A stretch of DNA of 19,748 nucleotides from Candidatus Dojkabacteria bacterium (GTDB taxonomy: Bacteria; Patescibacteriota; Dojkabacteria; SC72; JAFGCJ01). The stretch covers positions 1 through 19,748 of the forward strand of contig JAQVGB010000011.1 of assembly GCA_028696915.1 (NCBI GenBank), in the 5' to 3' direction. Position numbers and translations under genes: made by a program. Below the pieces are notes generated by a model. The model did not search any database. It saw nothing but the letters and a program-made list of their open reading frames with translations, and was not told the origin of the DNA. This document shows positions 1 to 7,517 of this stretch, piece after piece. Positions within the stretch are counted from its first letter, which is position 1; every line of letters begins with the position of its first letter.

Positions 1-1504
1 CGACAAACAGCAGCTCCTTTGAGGACATACGTATCTCAAGCGGAAGCATCAGTGTCTGCGATTCGATACCGCGGTCTTCGTAATCGCGAAGTAATTTTTC
101 AAAACGGATCCGTTCTGCCGCCGCGTGTTGATCGATAATAAGAATTGCGTCATTAAGCTGTGCGATGACATACCGGTTGAGATACTGGCGGGCACTGACA
201 ACCGTGTCAGGATCGATTTCCGGCGATTTCGAAGATTCCTGCGGTAAAACTCCCGTCCCACCCTCCTGCGAAGCATCGCTCAGGATCAGTTTTGAAAACG
301 AAAGGCTTTCCTCGACAGTATGGGGATTAACCGGTCGGGAGATTGCATGCGTGCTTTCCCGGAACGACTGGGTGGTGGACCTATTTTCAAATGAATCGGA
401 CAGCGTGTGCTCTCTACCGCCCTCGTTGGAAATATCCTCCCCCGCGCCTCCCCGCCTGAGCCGGTGCGGCTCCTCTGAAGACAATGACTCACGCACATTG
501 TCCTCGTAGGCTTTCCGGACGGCAGACTCCACCGCCGAATACACTCTGTACGGATTAGCGAACCTGACCTCCATTTTTCGGGGGTGGACGTTCACATCGA
601 CTTGATCGTGAGAAATGTTTAATGAAATTAAGAACGGGACACGCATCCCTTCAGGAATGAACCGGGCAGATCCCATCATGACAGCCTTCGCAATCCCGTT
701 ATCCCACACCGGCCGACCGTTGACAAACACATATCGCTCCGATACCCGCGGCGCCTTGTGTGAGGGATGGCCGACCATTCCTCCGACCACAATTCCTTCA
801 CCATCATAGAAAACTTCGACAAACTCAATCCCCGGCAGAAGCTCGAACACGCGCTGAGGGTGAAGCGAGCCGCCAAGCGTTCCCGCGATCGACGGCAGTG
901 TATGCACGATGCGCCCGTCAGATTCAAGCGTCCAATGAATTTCCGGGTGCATCAACGCAAGCGGTACGAACACATCGATGATTTTTCGGTACTCGGTTTT
1001 GGGCTGTTTCAAAAATTTCTTACGTGCAGGAACGGCATGAAACAGGTCCTCGACCCGAATCGTCGTACCGGTGTCACGAGATGCCATTTTTACCGGCGCG
1101 ATCTCCCCACCAGTAACAACCATCATCTGTGCGGTTGACGATGCTTCCGTTTTTGTCAGAATTGAAAGCTTCGAAATAGCGGCCACCGAAGCAAGTGCCT
1201 CCCCCCTGAACCCCAGCGTTTCAATATGTGAAAGGTCATCTACCGAGTTAATCTTCGATGTGCTGTGCGGCTGGACCGCATTTTCCAGATCGTCCGGCTC
1301 GATCCCCGACCCATTGTCCGAAACCTCAATATGTTCTATTCCACCCTGCCCGACTTTGACCGAAATCTTGTCCGAACCAGCGTCAATCGCATTCTCAAGT
1401 AGTTCCTTGAGCACAGATGCCGGCCGCTCGACAACTTCTCCGGCGGCAATGTGATTAATCAGTTCTTTGGAAAGGGTGATGATTTTTCCCATCAGTTTCT
1501 TCAT
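1..1504 (-). CDS. mutL: DNA mismatch repair protein MutL, 3' end cut by the window edge
   Basis: MutL couples mismatch recognition by MutS to strand incision. Translating the minus strand from ATG 1504-1502 gives 501 open codons to the left edge. The N-terminal GHKL ATPase is complete: IAAGEVVERPASVLKELLEN with ENAIDAG (motif I), DNGSGI (motif II) and STSKI followed by LGFRGEAL (motif III). After a serine-rich linker the C-terminal dimerisation domain begins, with QYLNRYVIAQ and DQHAAAERIRFE. The latter fits DQHA(X)2E(X)4E, the metal-binding motif of endonuclease-type MutL proteins, so this protein probably nicks DNA itself; that activity is inferred from family knowledge. A second in-frame ATG at 1492-1490 (protein MGKIITLS) aligns better with usual MutL starts and is equally plausible. 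The gene is divergent from uvrB. Its C-terminus lies outside the window. Confidence 0.95.
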   Translation of the reverse strand, partial: MKKLMGKIITLSKELINHIAAGEVVERPASVLKELLENAIDAGSDKISVKVGQGGIEHIEVSDNGSGIEPDDLENAVQPHSTSKINSVDDLSHIETLGFRGEALASVAAISKLSILTKTEASSTAQMMVVTGGEIAPVKMASRDTGTTIRVEDLFHAVPARKKFLKQPKTEYRKIIDVFVPLALMHPEIHWTLESDGRIVHTLPSIAGTLGGSLHPQRVFELLPGIEFVEVFYDGEGIVVGGMVGHPSHKAPRVSERYVFVNGRPVWDNGIAKAVMMGSARFIPEGMRVPFLISLNISHDQVDVNVHPRKMEVRFANPYRVYSAVESAVRKAYEDNVRESLSSEEPHRLRRGGAGEDISNEGGREHTLSDSFENRSTTQSFRESTHAISRPVNPHTVEESLSFSKLILSDASQEGGTGVLPQESSKSPEIDPDTVVSARQYLNRYVIAQLNDAILIIDQHAAAERIRFEKLLRDYEDRGIESQTLMLPLEIRMSSKELLFV

Positions 1505-1570
1505 TTTAATGAAGATCAGCGATCACTGCAATGCCACAGGGAAGGGGAAGACTACGTGTACGGGTAAATC

Positions 1571-1622
1571 TAGTCCTAAACATAAGCATAAGCCTTGCCC
1601 TAACACTTTCCCTAAGCCTTCG
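1571..1622. repeat. Short imperfect repeats in the mutL-uvrB divergent intergenic region
   Basis: Between the divergent starts the sequence holds three CCTAA units (1575, 1599, 1611), a tandem ATAAGC pair (1582-1593) and two AAGCCTT copies (1590-1596, 1614-1620). The 11-mer CATAAGCCTTG at 1587-1597 recurs at 14114-14124, just upstream of another promoter. The unit is irregular and short, so this is a low-complexity or regulatory stretch, not an array. Function unknown. Confidence 0.4.
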
Positions 1623-1639
1623 TCGTACATATTCTATGG

Positions 1640-1645
1640 TACAAT
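1640..1645 (+). promoter_or_regulatory. Probable -10 box of uvrB (TACAAT), near-leaderless transcript
   Basis: TACAAT ends nine bases before the uvrB ATG at 1655. Initiation seven or so bases downstream of a -10 box would leave a leader of only about three bases, and there is no Shine-Dalgarno sequence. No good -35 hexamer is visible at 17-18 bp spacing. Confidence 0.5.
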
Positions 1646-1654
1646 AATCCGGTT

Positions 1655-3625
1655 ATGAGCCTGTTTTCATTAAAAGCACCCTATAAGCCCTCACCCGCGC
1701 AGGAAACAGCAATTGCGGAGTTAACCCAAACCATCGAAAAGGGCTCAAATGACACGACACTGCTCGGGGTGACAGGAAGCGGTAAAACATTCGTCATGGC
1801 AAATGTGATCGCCCTGACAGAACGGCCTACCCTGATCCTTTCCCACAATAAAACACTCGCCGCACAGCTCTACGAGGAATATAGCGACTTTTTCCCGGAT
1901 AACGCAGTCAAGTATTTCGTGTCCTACTACGACTACTATCAGCCGGAGGCCTACGTCCCATCCAAGGACTTGTACATCGAAAAAGAGTCCGACGTGAACC
2001 GCGAGATCGAACGCTACCGCCTGTCCGCTATGAATTCGGTCCTCAGACGCCGTGATGTCATCGTCGTCGCATCGGTTTCCTGTATTTACAACATCGGCAA
2101 GCCCGATGACTATCAGAACTTGAGCGAAGTGCTCAACCTTAATCAGCAGATTAATCTGCCAGAGGTGCTCAGACAGCTCGCCGTCCTCCAGTACGAGCGC
2201 GGAGATTACGAGTTCATGCCCGGATCGTTCCGGTTGCGGGGCGATATTCTGGAAATTTTCCCTCCCTACGATGATTACGCGGTCAGGGTTGAATTGTTCG
2301 GAGAAACCGTTGAACGGATCTCCCGATTCGATCCCTTGACCGGTACAACCATCGATCAGAGTGATGGTGTTGAGATTTTCCCGGCAAAAAACTTCGCCGT
2401 GTCTCCTGAAGTCATCGCACCGGTGGCCGCAGAAATCAGAAAGGACCTCGCCGAAAGACTGGCCGAACTTAAAAAACAGAACAAACTACTCGAAGCACAG
2501 CGTCTCGAACAGAGGACCCAGTATGATCTTGAAATGCTTGAGCAAACAGGTTTTTGCGCGGGCATCGAAAACTACTCGCGCTACTTCGACGGACGCAAGC
2601 CGGGCGAACCGTCCTATACGCTTCTTGACTACTTTCCGGATGACTTTCTCATGATTATCGACGAGTCACATATGACCATCCCACAGGTCGGAGGGATGTA
2701 CGAAGGGGACCGGTCCCGCAAGCAGACCCTCGTGGACTTCGGGTTCAGGCTTCCTTCAGCACTCGACAACCGTCCGCTGAACTTCAAAGAATTCGAGTCT
2801 AAACTCAATCAAACGGTCTATACCTCCGCGACACCGGCACAGTGGGAACTCGATAGAAGTGCAAAAGAAATTGTGGAGCTTGTCGTGCGTCCTACCGGCT
2901 TACTGGATCCGACGGTCGAGGTCAGAAAGACAGAACACCAGATCGACGACGTTATTTCGGAGGTACAAGCAAATACTGGTCGCAAACAACGAACGCTCAT
3001 CACTACGCTGACAAAGCGCATGGCGGAAGACTTGACGTCCTATCTGAAGGATATGGGGATCAAAGTGCAGTATCTCCACTCTGACATCGATACCGTCGAG
3101 CGGATCGATATTCTCCGCGATCTGCGGCTTGGGGTCTATGATGTCGTCGTCGGTATTAACCTTCTACGGGAGGGTATCGATCTGCCGGAAGTATCACTGG
3201 TGATTATTCTGGATGCCGATAAAGAAGGCTTTTTGAGAGCAGAGCGCAGTCTTATCCAGACCATGGGACGGGCCGCACGCCATGCTGATAGCAGAGTCAT
3301 CATGTATGGCGACAAAATGACCGACTCCATGAAAAAAGCGATCTCGGAAACCGGCCGGCGTCGCTCCATCCAGCAGGCATACAATAAAAAGCACGGGATC
3401 ACCCCAAAAACCATCGAGAAAAAAATCAGGAAAGCCTGGAAAGCTGAAAGTGACAAAGATGCAATGTCAAGGGCCGAGATCCGGAAACTCAGCACCGACG
3501 ACATAAAGCGCAACATCAAACTGCTCGAGGGGAAAATGTATCTCGCCGCACAAAACCTCGATTATGAACAGGCCGCTGAGCTACGTGATCAGATCAAACT
3601 ACTTAAACAACATCTTCCGTCGTAG
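1655..3625 (+). CDS. uvrB: UvrABC excinuclease subunit B
   Basis: UvrB is the damage-verifying helicase-like subunit of nucleotide excision repair: UvrA loads it onto DNA and it recruits UvrC for incision. The 656-aa length is normal for the family. Visible landmarks in order are Walker A GVTGSGKT (residues 38-45), the beta-hairpin region YYDYYQPEAYVP that inserts between DNA strands, the DESH Walker B box, TTLTKRMAEDL, then GINLLREGIDLPEV and QTMGRAARH (motifs V and VI). The C-terminal UVR motif around LEGKMYLAAQNLDYEQAAELRD ends the protein and is the UvrC/UvrA contact. The gene is divergent from mutL, so mismatch and excision repair genes share one intergenic region. No anomaly in the reading frame was found. 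Confidence 0.98.
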   Translation: MSLFSLKAPYKPSPAQETAIAELTQTIEKGSNDTTLLGVTGSGKTFVMANVIALTERPTLILSHNKTLAAQLYEEYSDFFPDNAVKYFVSYYDYYQPEAYVPSKDLYIEKESDVNREIERYRLSAMNSVLRRRDVIVVASVSCIYNIGKPDDYQNLSEVLNLNQQINLPEVLRQLAVLQYERGDYEFMPGSFRLRGDILEIFPPYDDYAVRVELFGETVERISRFDPLTGTTIDQSDGVEIFPAKNFAVSPEVIAPVAAEIRKDLAERLAELKKQNKLLEAQRLEQRTQYDLEMLEQTGFCAGIENYSRYFDGRKPGEPSYTLLDYFPDDFLMIIDESHMTIPQVGGMYEGDRSRKQTLVDFGFRLPSALDNRPLNFKEFESKLNQTVYTSATPAQWELDRSAKEIVELVVRPTGLLDPTVEVRKTEHQIDDVISEVQANTGRKQRTLITTLTKRMAEDLTSYLKDMGIKVQYLHSDIDTVERIDILRDLRLGVYDVVVGINLLREGIDLPEVSLVIILDADKEGFLRAERSLIQTMGRAARHADSRVIMYGDKMTDSMKKAISETGRRRSIQQAYNKKHGITPKTIEKKIRKAWKAESDKDAMSRAEIRKLSTDDIKRNIKLLEGKMYLAAQNLDYEQAAELRDQIKLLKQHLPS

Positions 3626-3705
3626 TGTGGACGTCATGACAGGAATGTTCTCCTAGAAACGGGTACGAATCTAACAAAACACTTCCCACACAGCCCCCCA
3701 CATAT

Positions 3706-3711
3706 TACAAT
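3706..3711 (+). promoter_or_regulatory. Probable -10 box (TACAAT) of the secreted-protein gene, leaderless spacing
   Basis: TACAAT ends six bases before the ATG at 3718, so a transcript would begin at or next to the start codon. A second in-frame ATG at 3724 would have a leader of about six bases. No clear -35 hexamer is visible. Confidence 0.4.
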
Positions 3712-3717
3712 GAGTTC

Positions 3718-6363
3718 ATGCGTATGCCCAAAGCAATTGGTGTAATCAGTCTATTCCTGTCTGTCCTTGCGCTATTTTCTTTTGTGCTATCTCGCAATTC
3801 CACACAGACATCCGCTCAATCGGTCATCTTCAGCGATAGTTTCGATGCCAACTATTCGGCACCGGAATGGACAGAGTTCCTCAACTATCAACGGTTGAAT
3901 CCTGATCAATGGTACTGGGAAAATGGTGCCGTTCATTTCGACCCCGAACGCGGTAGCACTATCGCGGAAGACGGATTATTCATGCTGAGAAACCAAAACT
4001 GGACCGACTACACCGTCGAAGCTGATGTAACCGGAAGTAACGCGGGACTCTGGTTTCGCGGAACCTACCAGGAATCGGCCATTTCCGGCCAGCACATCAC
4101 CGGCTACTATCTTATGATGCGCGAGAACATGCTCAAGCTCTGGGAAATCCAAACTGCTGATAACTGCAAGTTCTCCTGCCACAATCCCAATGAGCTGTAT
4201 GATTTCGCAAATCCTCAACTGATCGAAGAGGTGGCGTTTTCTACCGATGGTCGCACCAGACGGCTGAAGGTGGAGCTTCGCGGAAGTAACATCAAATGCT
4301 ATGTCGACGGACAGCTTTATATCGATGAAATGGACACCGATTTCACGTCCGGAACCATTGGATTCAAGGCATACAAATATGCTTCATCTTTTGACAATGT
4401 CGTTGTTACTGGTACAGCGGTCAATGACACGACTCCACCGGTGTGTGCTCCACTTTTTGATAAACCCATCAAAGCGTTTGAAGGAGTGCATATCCACGTC
4501 AAAGGGTCCCTCTCCTACGATACCGAAAGCAGTATTACCGAAGGTTCCTGGACGGTTACAAACACATCCGGTGCAGTGGTGTCGACACTCAACACCATGG
4601 ACGGGTACATCAACGATCTTCCCGCCGGCGGCTACCGGGCGACACTGCATCTGAAGAACAATGCTGGCTTGACCACGGAATGCAGTACACAATTAAGCGT
4701 CTATTCGACAGACGGCTTCACCGGCACGGTGCACGCTGAAGTCGTGGACGATTATGTGATCCCCAGTTACGACGGCCCGCTCTACGCGGACAATAATCCT
4801 AAAAGGGCCGTCATCGTATCGTGGCCCGGAAAAGAGAAACGCTTTATCTTCTGGCACGAGTCAGCTTATGAGCCACACTGGGAATTTCCCAACGGGTCCG
4901 GCATGAAATATCAGTTCTTCGAGGGAGCAAACAGTTCCGGCGAGCTTCTGAACAAATACGGACGCATGGACGAGAACAGCTTCCCGGAAATTATCCATAA
5001 CGATGACAAGCTCGCGATCGTCAAATGGTGGTATTACGACATGAATATGGATTCAGGAGAACGGGTGGCATACGCGGAAGAATACTTTTACTTTTTTCCC
5101 AATGGGCTGATCCTTCGCGAGATGGAGCTTAAGTGGGGTCTTTCGTTTGAGCCAATGGAGATGATCCTCATGAACCCCGTCGCGAATCACTGGTGGGATA
5201 GTGTAGAAAAAGTCGGTGACCGGTACGCCATGAGCACGCTCTACGATATCGCTACCGGTGCAGTCAGGGAAAACTGGGGCATTCCAACGGATAATCTGAA
5301 CCGGGCTCAGTGCGGAGCGGACGGTGTCGATATTGAGACGATGGAGGCTTCAAATGGCACCGTGCTTCGTTCACACATTCGTAATTATGAAGATCCTTTT
5401 ATCGTATACGGAGACGCAGGATACATTTATAACCCTGATATCAAGGACCTCTGCAGTTGGCTCTATCCTCACTTTGTTCACGGAACAATCGGATGGCTTA
5501 ACAGTGAATGGAAAAAAGCGACAGAAGATGAACTGAGGACCTACCCGACATGCACACCACTGCAGGGCGTGAACCACCCGGGCAACGGTCCGTATTACTG
5601 GCTGATCGGCGCATCTGACGAATCGACACAGGCACTCGGGGAAATCGGTCGTGCGTGGCTCGAACATCCCTATCTCGTTCCATGCTCGGCGGGAGAATGC
5701 ACACTCACCGAACCGCCCACCGCACCCGAGGCTCCGTCAGGAGATACCTGGACATACAACTCATCACGATCCCTCTGTGAGAAATCAACCGGCGACCGAT
5801 CGACATGCAAAACAATCAATTCACTCTCGCTCAATCCGGGATGGAACTTTATTGCACTTCCGGAGGATATTGATGAAACGACGACCATCTGGCTTCACAA
5901 TCAGTCACGGGCGGCGGGCACGGTCATCGACAAGGCCTCCGTCTGGACAGACAGGAACCTCTATGCCGGTACAACATATCAGGGTAATAACGTCTTCGGG
6001 AACGCACCAGAGCTTTCTGCGGGAACTCCGGTCTTTTGTCATGTCGATAAAGAGACACAATTGCAGACATTTCCGTATCCATCGGGCACATCGACAACGA
6101 CGCTGGTGTGGAAAAATGGCTGGAATGCTGTATCACTCCGGTCCGACCATATCGGTTCGGGCTCAGGATCAGATGTGTTCCTGTCTGAGACACTACCGGA
6201 GCTTGCAGAAGGAATTGCATTCACCAAAGCGTCGATTTCACACTATGCAGCAGACCGCCAGCAGTGGGTGACCCAGGTGATTGACGGCGGGCAGTTGTTT
6301 GGAACACCATTCAAAGTGATGCCGGATTCAGCATACTTCGTATTTCTTGGATCGACAGAATAA
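3718..6363 (+). CDS. Exported multidomain protein with LamG-like lectin fold, PKD-like domain and C-terminal GWN repeats; function unknown
   Basis: An 881-aa protein with an N-terminal hydrophobic segment (residues about 6-24) and a plausible signal cleavage near TSAQS (31-35), so it should be exported or surface-attached. Residues about 37-231 look like a concanavalin A-like/LamG-type sugar-binding beta-sandwich (DSFDANY start, LWFRGTY, LKVELRGSNIKCYVDGQ, ending FDNVVVTG). Residues about 240-330 resemble a PKD/Ig-like domain. Residues about 335-660 form a Trp/Tyr-rich region (RFIFWHESAYEPHW, KWWYYD, EEYFYFFPNG) that recalls, from memory only, uncharacterised polysaccharide-associated proteins; no catalytic motif was identified. 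After a Pro-rich linker (665-675) come two related modules, NPGWNFIALP (706-) and KNGWNAVSLR (799-). At least ten Cys residues could form disulfides. It appears monocistronic, between uvrB and tRNA-Gln. Confidence 0.8.
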   Translation: MRMPKAIGVISLFLSVLALFSFVLSRNSTQTSAQSVIFSDSFDANYSAPEWTEFLNYQRLNPDQWYWENGAVHFDPERGSTIAEDGLFMLRNQNWTDYTVEADVTGSNAGLWFRGTYQESAISGQHITGYYLMMRENMLKLWEIQTADNCKFSCHNPNELYDFANPQLIEEVAFSTDGRTRRLKVELRGSNIKCYVDGQLYIDEMDTDFTSGTIGFKAYKYASSFDNVVVTGTAVNDTTPPVCAPLFDKPIKAFEGVHIHVKGSLSYDTESSITEGSWTVTNTSGAVVSTLNTMDGYINDLPAGGYRATLHLKNNAGLTTECSTQLSVYSTDGFTGTVHAEVVDDYVIPSYDGPLYADNNPKRAVIVSWPGKEKRFIFWHESAYEPHWEFPNGSGMKYQFFEGANSSGELLNKYGRMDENSFPEIIHNDDKLAIVKWWYYDMNMDSGERVAYAEEYFYFFPNGLILREMELKWGLSFEPMEMILMNPVANHWWDSVEKVGDRYAMSTLYDIATGAVRENWGIPTDNLNRAQCGADGVDIETMEASNGTVLRSHIRNYEDPFIVYGDAGYIYNPDIKDLCSWLYPHFVHGTIGWLNSEWKKATEDELRTYPTCTPLQGVNHPGNGPYYWLIGASDESTQALGEIGRAWLEHPYLVPCSAGECTLTEPPTAPEAPSGDTWTYNSSRSLCEKSTGDRSTCKTINSLSLNPGWNFIALPEDIDETTTIWLHNQSRAAGTVIDKASVWTDRNLYAGTTYQGNNVFGNAPELSAGTPVFCHVDKETQLQTFPYPSGTSTTTLVWKNGWNAVSLRSDHIGSGSGSDVFLSETLPELAEGIAFTKASISHYAADRQQWVTQVIDGGQLFGTPFKVMPDSAYFVFLGSTE

Positions 6364-6441
6364 CAGTATTCGGAGACTGCTTTTCATGCTCCACACATGT
6401 CTTTCAGTGTTCTGCCGACACCCTCGGACGCCCGCATCCTG

Positions 6442-6450
6442 TGATACAAT
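6442..6450 (+). promoter_or_regulatory. Extended -10 promoter element of tRNA-Gln
   Basis: TGATACAAT is an extended -10 box (TG-N-TACAAT) ending 22 bases before the mature tRNA 5' end, the usual spacing for a short tRNA leader. No strong -35 hexamer is seen. Confidence 0.55.
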
Positions 6451-6472
6451 ACGTGGTGTTAAAAGTTCTTTA

Positions 6473-6546
6473 TGCGGGATCGTCTAATGGTAGGACACCG
6501 GCCTTTGAAGCCGTGAATTCAGGTTCGAATCCTGGTCCCGCAACCA
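6473..6546 (+). tRNA. tRNA-Gln(TTG), CCA encoded
   Basis: The 74 bases fold as a complete cloverleaf: acceptor TGCGGGA/TCCCGCA, D arm GTCT/GGAC, anticodon arm CCGGC-CTTTGAA-GCCGT with anticodon TTG at 6505-6507 (bottom four pairs good, 27-43 mismatched C/T), T arm TCAGG-TTCGAAT-CCTGG, discriminator A and encoded CCA. The first pair is U1-A72, the known determinant by which bacterial GatCAB accepts Glu-tRNA-Gln, which fits the gatCAB operon further downstream in the same window. The sharp fall in G+C begins directly after its CCA end. Confidence 0.95.
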
Positions 6547-6797
6547 ATTTTTGATAATTTCCCAATCCCGTGTAAGTATTGATAATAAAGGATAAGTAAG
6601 ACTTAGTCTGGTTCGAGTGACAATTTCCCTCATGTCTGTAAACTAAGCGATTACCTTGTTAGACAAGCTTTTGAAGCGGTTCGAATCCAACTCACTACTC
6701 AACCTGTACAGAGTATATGGTTGACCATATAAATATGGTTCGAGCCATAAAAAATCAACCTTTTATTCTTCAAGTTATAGTTCGAGCAAAGAATTGC
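6547..6797. other. AT-rich gene-free stretch with T-arm-like fragments
   Basis: No plausible gene was seen. The stretch contains four copies of a tRNA T-arm-like core, GTTCGA(G/A): 6611-6617, 6679-6685, 6738-6744 and 6780-6786. The second is part of TTTTGAAGCGGTTCGAATCC (6669-6688), which resembles the anticodon loop of the neighbouring tRNA-Gln joined to its T arm with the intervening bases missing. This may be tRNA-derived debris at an insertion boundary. Confidence 0.4.
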
Positions 6798-7022
6798 CTA
6801 TTTGTCGGTATTTTCCTCTGATTTGATGAAGTCCTTTAACCAAATATCATACTTATCACCATATTGCTCCTTTTTCTTGTGATAAAAATTTTGAATAACT
6901 CTACCAAAATTTAACAAACGAAATGCAATTAATTTAACCTCTGTTTCAGTGAGCTTACGTTTATAACGTTTTTCAAAAATTCTACGTACTGAACTTAAAT
7001 ATGCTTCTGAGATATCCGTCAT
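6798..7022 (-). CDS. Small hypothetical protein, 74 aa
   Basis: Not recognised as a named family. The 74-residue product is charged and apparently all-helical, with a pattern (IFEKRYKRKLTETEVKLIAF followed by LLNFGRVIQNFYHKKKEQYG) like small helical proteins often seen in accessory regions; that likeness is an impression from memory. It is transcribed divergently from the trpR-like gene, and their start codons are 45 bp apart, so the operator dyad at 7053-7066 lies in a shared promoter region and could affect both. The AT-rich base composition matches the rest of the island. It has no signal peptide or membrane segment. Confidence 0.6.
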   Translation of the reverse strand: MTDISEAYLSSVRRIFEKRYKRKLTETEVKLIAFRLLNFGRVIQNFYHKKKEQYGDKYDIWLKDFIKSEENTDK

Positions 7023-7027
7023 ATAGC

Positions 7028-7066
7028 TTGAAATAATAATTTATACATGTTATACTAGCACTAGTA
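7028..7066 (+). promoter_or_regulatory. trpR promoter with overlapping trp-operator-like dyad
   Basis: A near-consensus promoter reads -35 TTGAAA (7028-7033), 17-bp spacer, extended -10 TGT-TATACT (7048-7056). Overlapping its 3' part is the perfect inverted repeat TACTAG-CA-CTAGTA (7053-7066), two bases before the ATG at 7068. The half-sites TACTAG/CTAGTA are the same as those of the E. coli trp operator as I recall it, where they are separated by four bases instead of two. The expected start site near 7063 lies inside the dyad and would give a nearly leaderless mRNA. Bound TrpR would block RNA polymerase, implying autorepression by tryptophan. Confidence 0.75.
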
Positions 7067-7067
7067 C

Positions 7068-7316
7068 ATGAAAACTATATCAAAATATATATACAATTTA
7101 AGAAATATGTCTGAAATAGAGGACTTTGTTGAAAGTCTTTTTACACCAGACGAAATAGATGAATTTGAAACAAGGATAAAGATAGTTAAACTTTTATTGG
7201 CTGGAAAACCACAGAGAGATATTGCAGAAGAACTGAATGTAGGGATTGCGACTGTAAGCAGAGGTGCAAGTGAACTAAAAAGAAAACATTTTAAATTTCT
7301 TTCTAAAAAGCAATGA
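7068..7316 (+). CDS. trpR: TrpR-family tryptophan-responsive repressor
   Basis: An 82-aa helical DNA-binding protein, a little shorter than E. coli TrpR (about 108 aa). FTPDEIDEFETRIKIVKLLL (25-44) followed by PQRDIAEELNVGIATVSRG aligns by eye with [20 protein letters not shown] and SQRELKNELGAGIATITRG of E. coli TrpR. The residues known there to contact tryptophan, T44, R54 and R84, correspond to T26, R36 and R65 here, so it probably binds tryptophan rather than being only a YerC-type relative. The helix-turn-helix spans about residues 49-66. A matching operator overlaps its own promoter, and a tRNA-Trp and a TrpRS lie directly downstream, which supports a tryptophan-sensing role. It is AT-rich, like the surrounding island. 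Confidence 0.85.
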   Translation: MKTISKYIYNLRNMSEIEDFVESLFTPDEIDEFETRIKIVKLLLAGKPQRDIAEELNVGIATVSRGASELKRKHFKFLSKKQ

Positions 7317-7356
7317 AAAAACAACTGAATAAATCAAATTTTATTCCTTGGCGATA

Positions 7357-7381
7357 CTCTTAATAATTAAGAGGAGTTTTT
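7357..7381 (+). terminator. Probable intrinsic terminator after trpR
   Basis: CTCTTAA-TAA-TTAAGAG forms a perfect 7-bp stem with a 3-base loop (7357-7373), followed after GAG by five T residues (7377-7381). It lies 40 bp past the trpR stop and 60 bp before tRNA-Trp. The A/T-rich stem is weak, so read-through into the tRNA operon is possible. Confidence 0.55.
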
Positions 7382-7440
7382 CATTGTCTTTACTTATTCT
7401 CCAGTAATAACTGTATTGCAATTAAAAACTCTCCACCTTT

Positions 7441-7516
7441 GAGTGGATAGTTCAATTGGTTAGAACTTCTGTCTCCAAAACAGAAAATATCGGTTCAAGT
7501 CCGATTCCGCTCACCA
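7441..7516 (+). tRNA. tRNA-Trp(CCA) with archaeal/eukaryotic-like acceptor end, 3' CCA encoded
   Basis: The 76 bases give a clean cloverleaf: acceptor GAGTGGA/TCCGCTC (one G-T pair), D arm GTTC/GAAC, anticodon arm TCTGT-CTCCAAA-ACAGA with anticodon CCA at 7475-7477, T arm ATCGG-TTCAAGT-CCGAT, encoded CCA. The first pair is G1-C72 and the discriminator is A73. Bacterial tRNA-Trp usually has A1-U72 and G73, while archaeal and eukaryotic ones have A73 and commonly G1-C72. The D and anticodon arms still look bacterial. A coding sequence starts one base after the CCA. No strong own promoter was found; TTTACT (7389-7394) and TATTGC (7414-7419) with a 19-bp spacer is the best candidate. It is the first element of an apparent tRNA-ORF-TrpRS operon. 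Confidence 0.93.
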
Positions 7517-7517
7517 T

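Noticed and set aside
1571..1622. Telomere-like or satellite repeat (CCTAA units)
   Set aside because: Only three irregular units without constant spacing; not an array.
5371..6271. Several open frames of 60-206 codons on both strands inside the secreted-protein gene
   Set aside because: They overlap a convincing exported-protein gene in other frames, and their products (Arg/His/Ser-rich) show no domain pattern.
6547..6790. CRISPR array suggested by repeated GTTCGA cores
   Set aside because: Cores are only 6-8 bases, irregularly spaced, with no repeat of CRISPR length and no cas genes.
7068..7316. YerC/YecD-type TrpR relative without tryptophan binding
   Set aside because: All three tryptophan-contact positions of TrpR are kept, and the surrounding genes concern tryptophan.
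7357..7381. A second TrpR operator before the tRNA operon
   Set aside because: The dyad lacks the CTAG core and is followed by a T run, so a terminator is the better reading.
7441..7516. A stop-codon-reading (UGA or UAG) tRNA-Trp or Pyl-like tRNA
   Set aside because: The anticodon is CCA, reading ordinary UGG, and the arms are of normal size; TGA is used as a stop in neighbouring genes.
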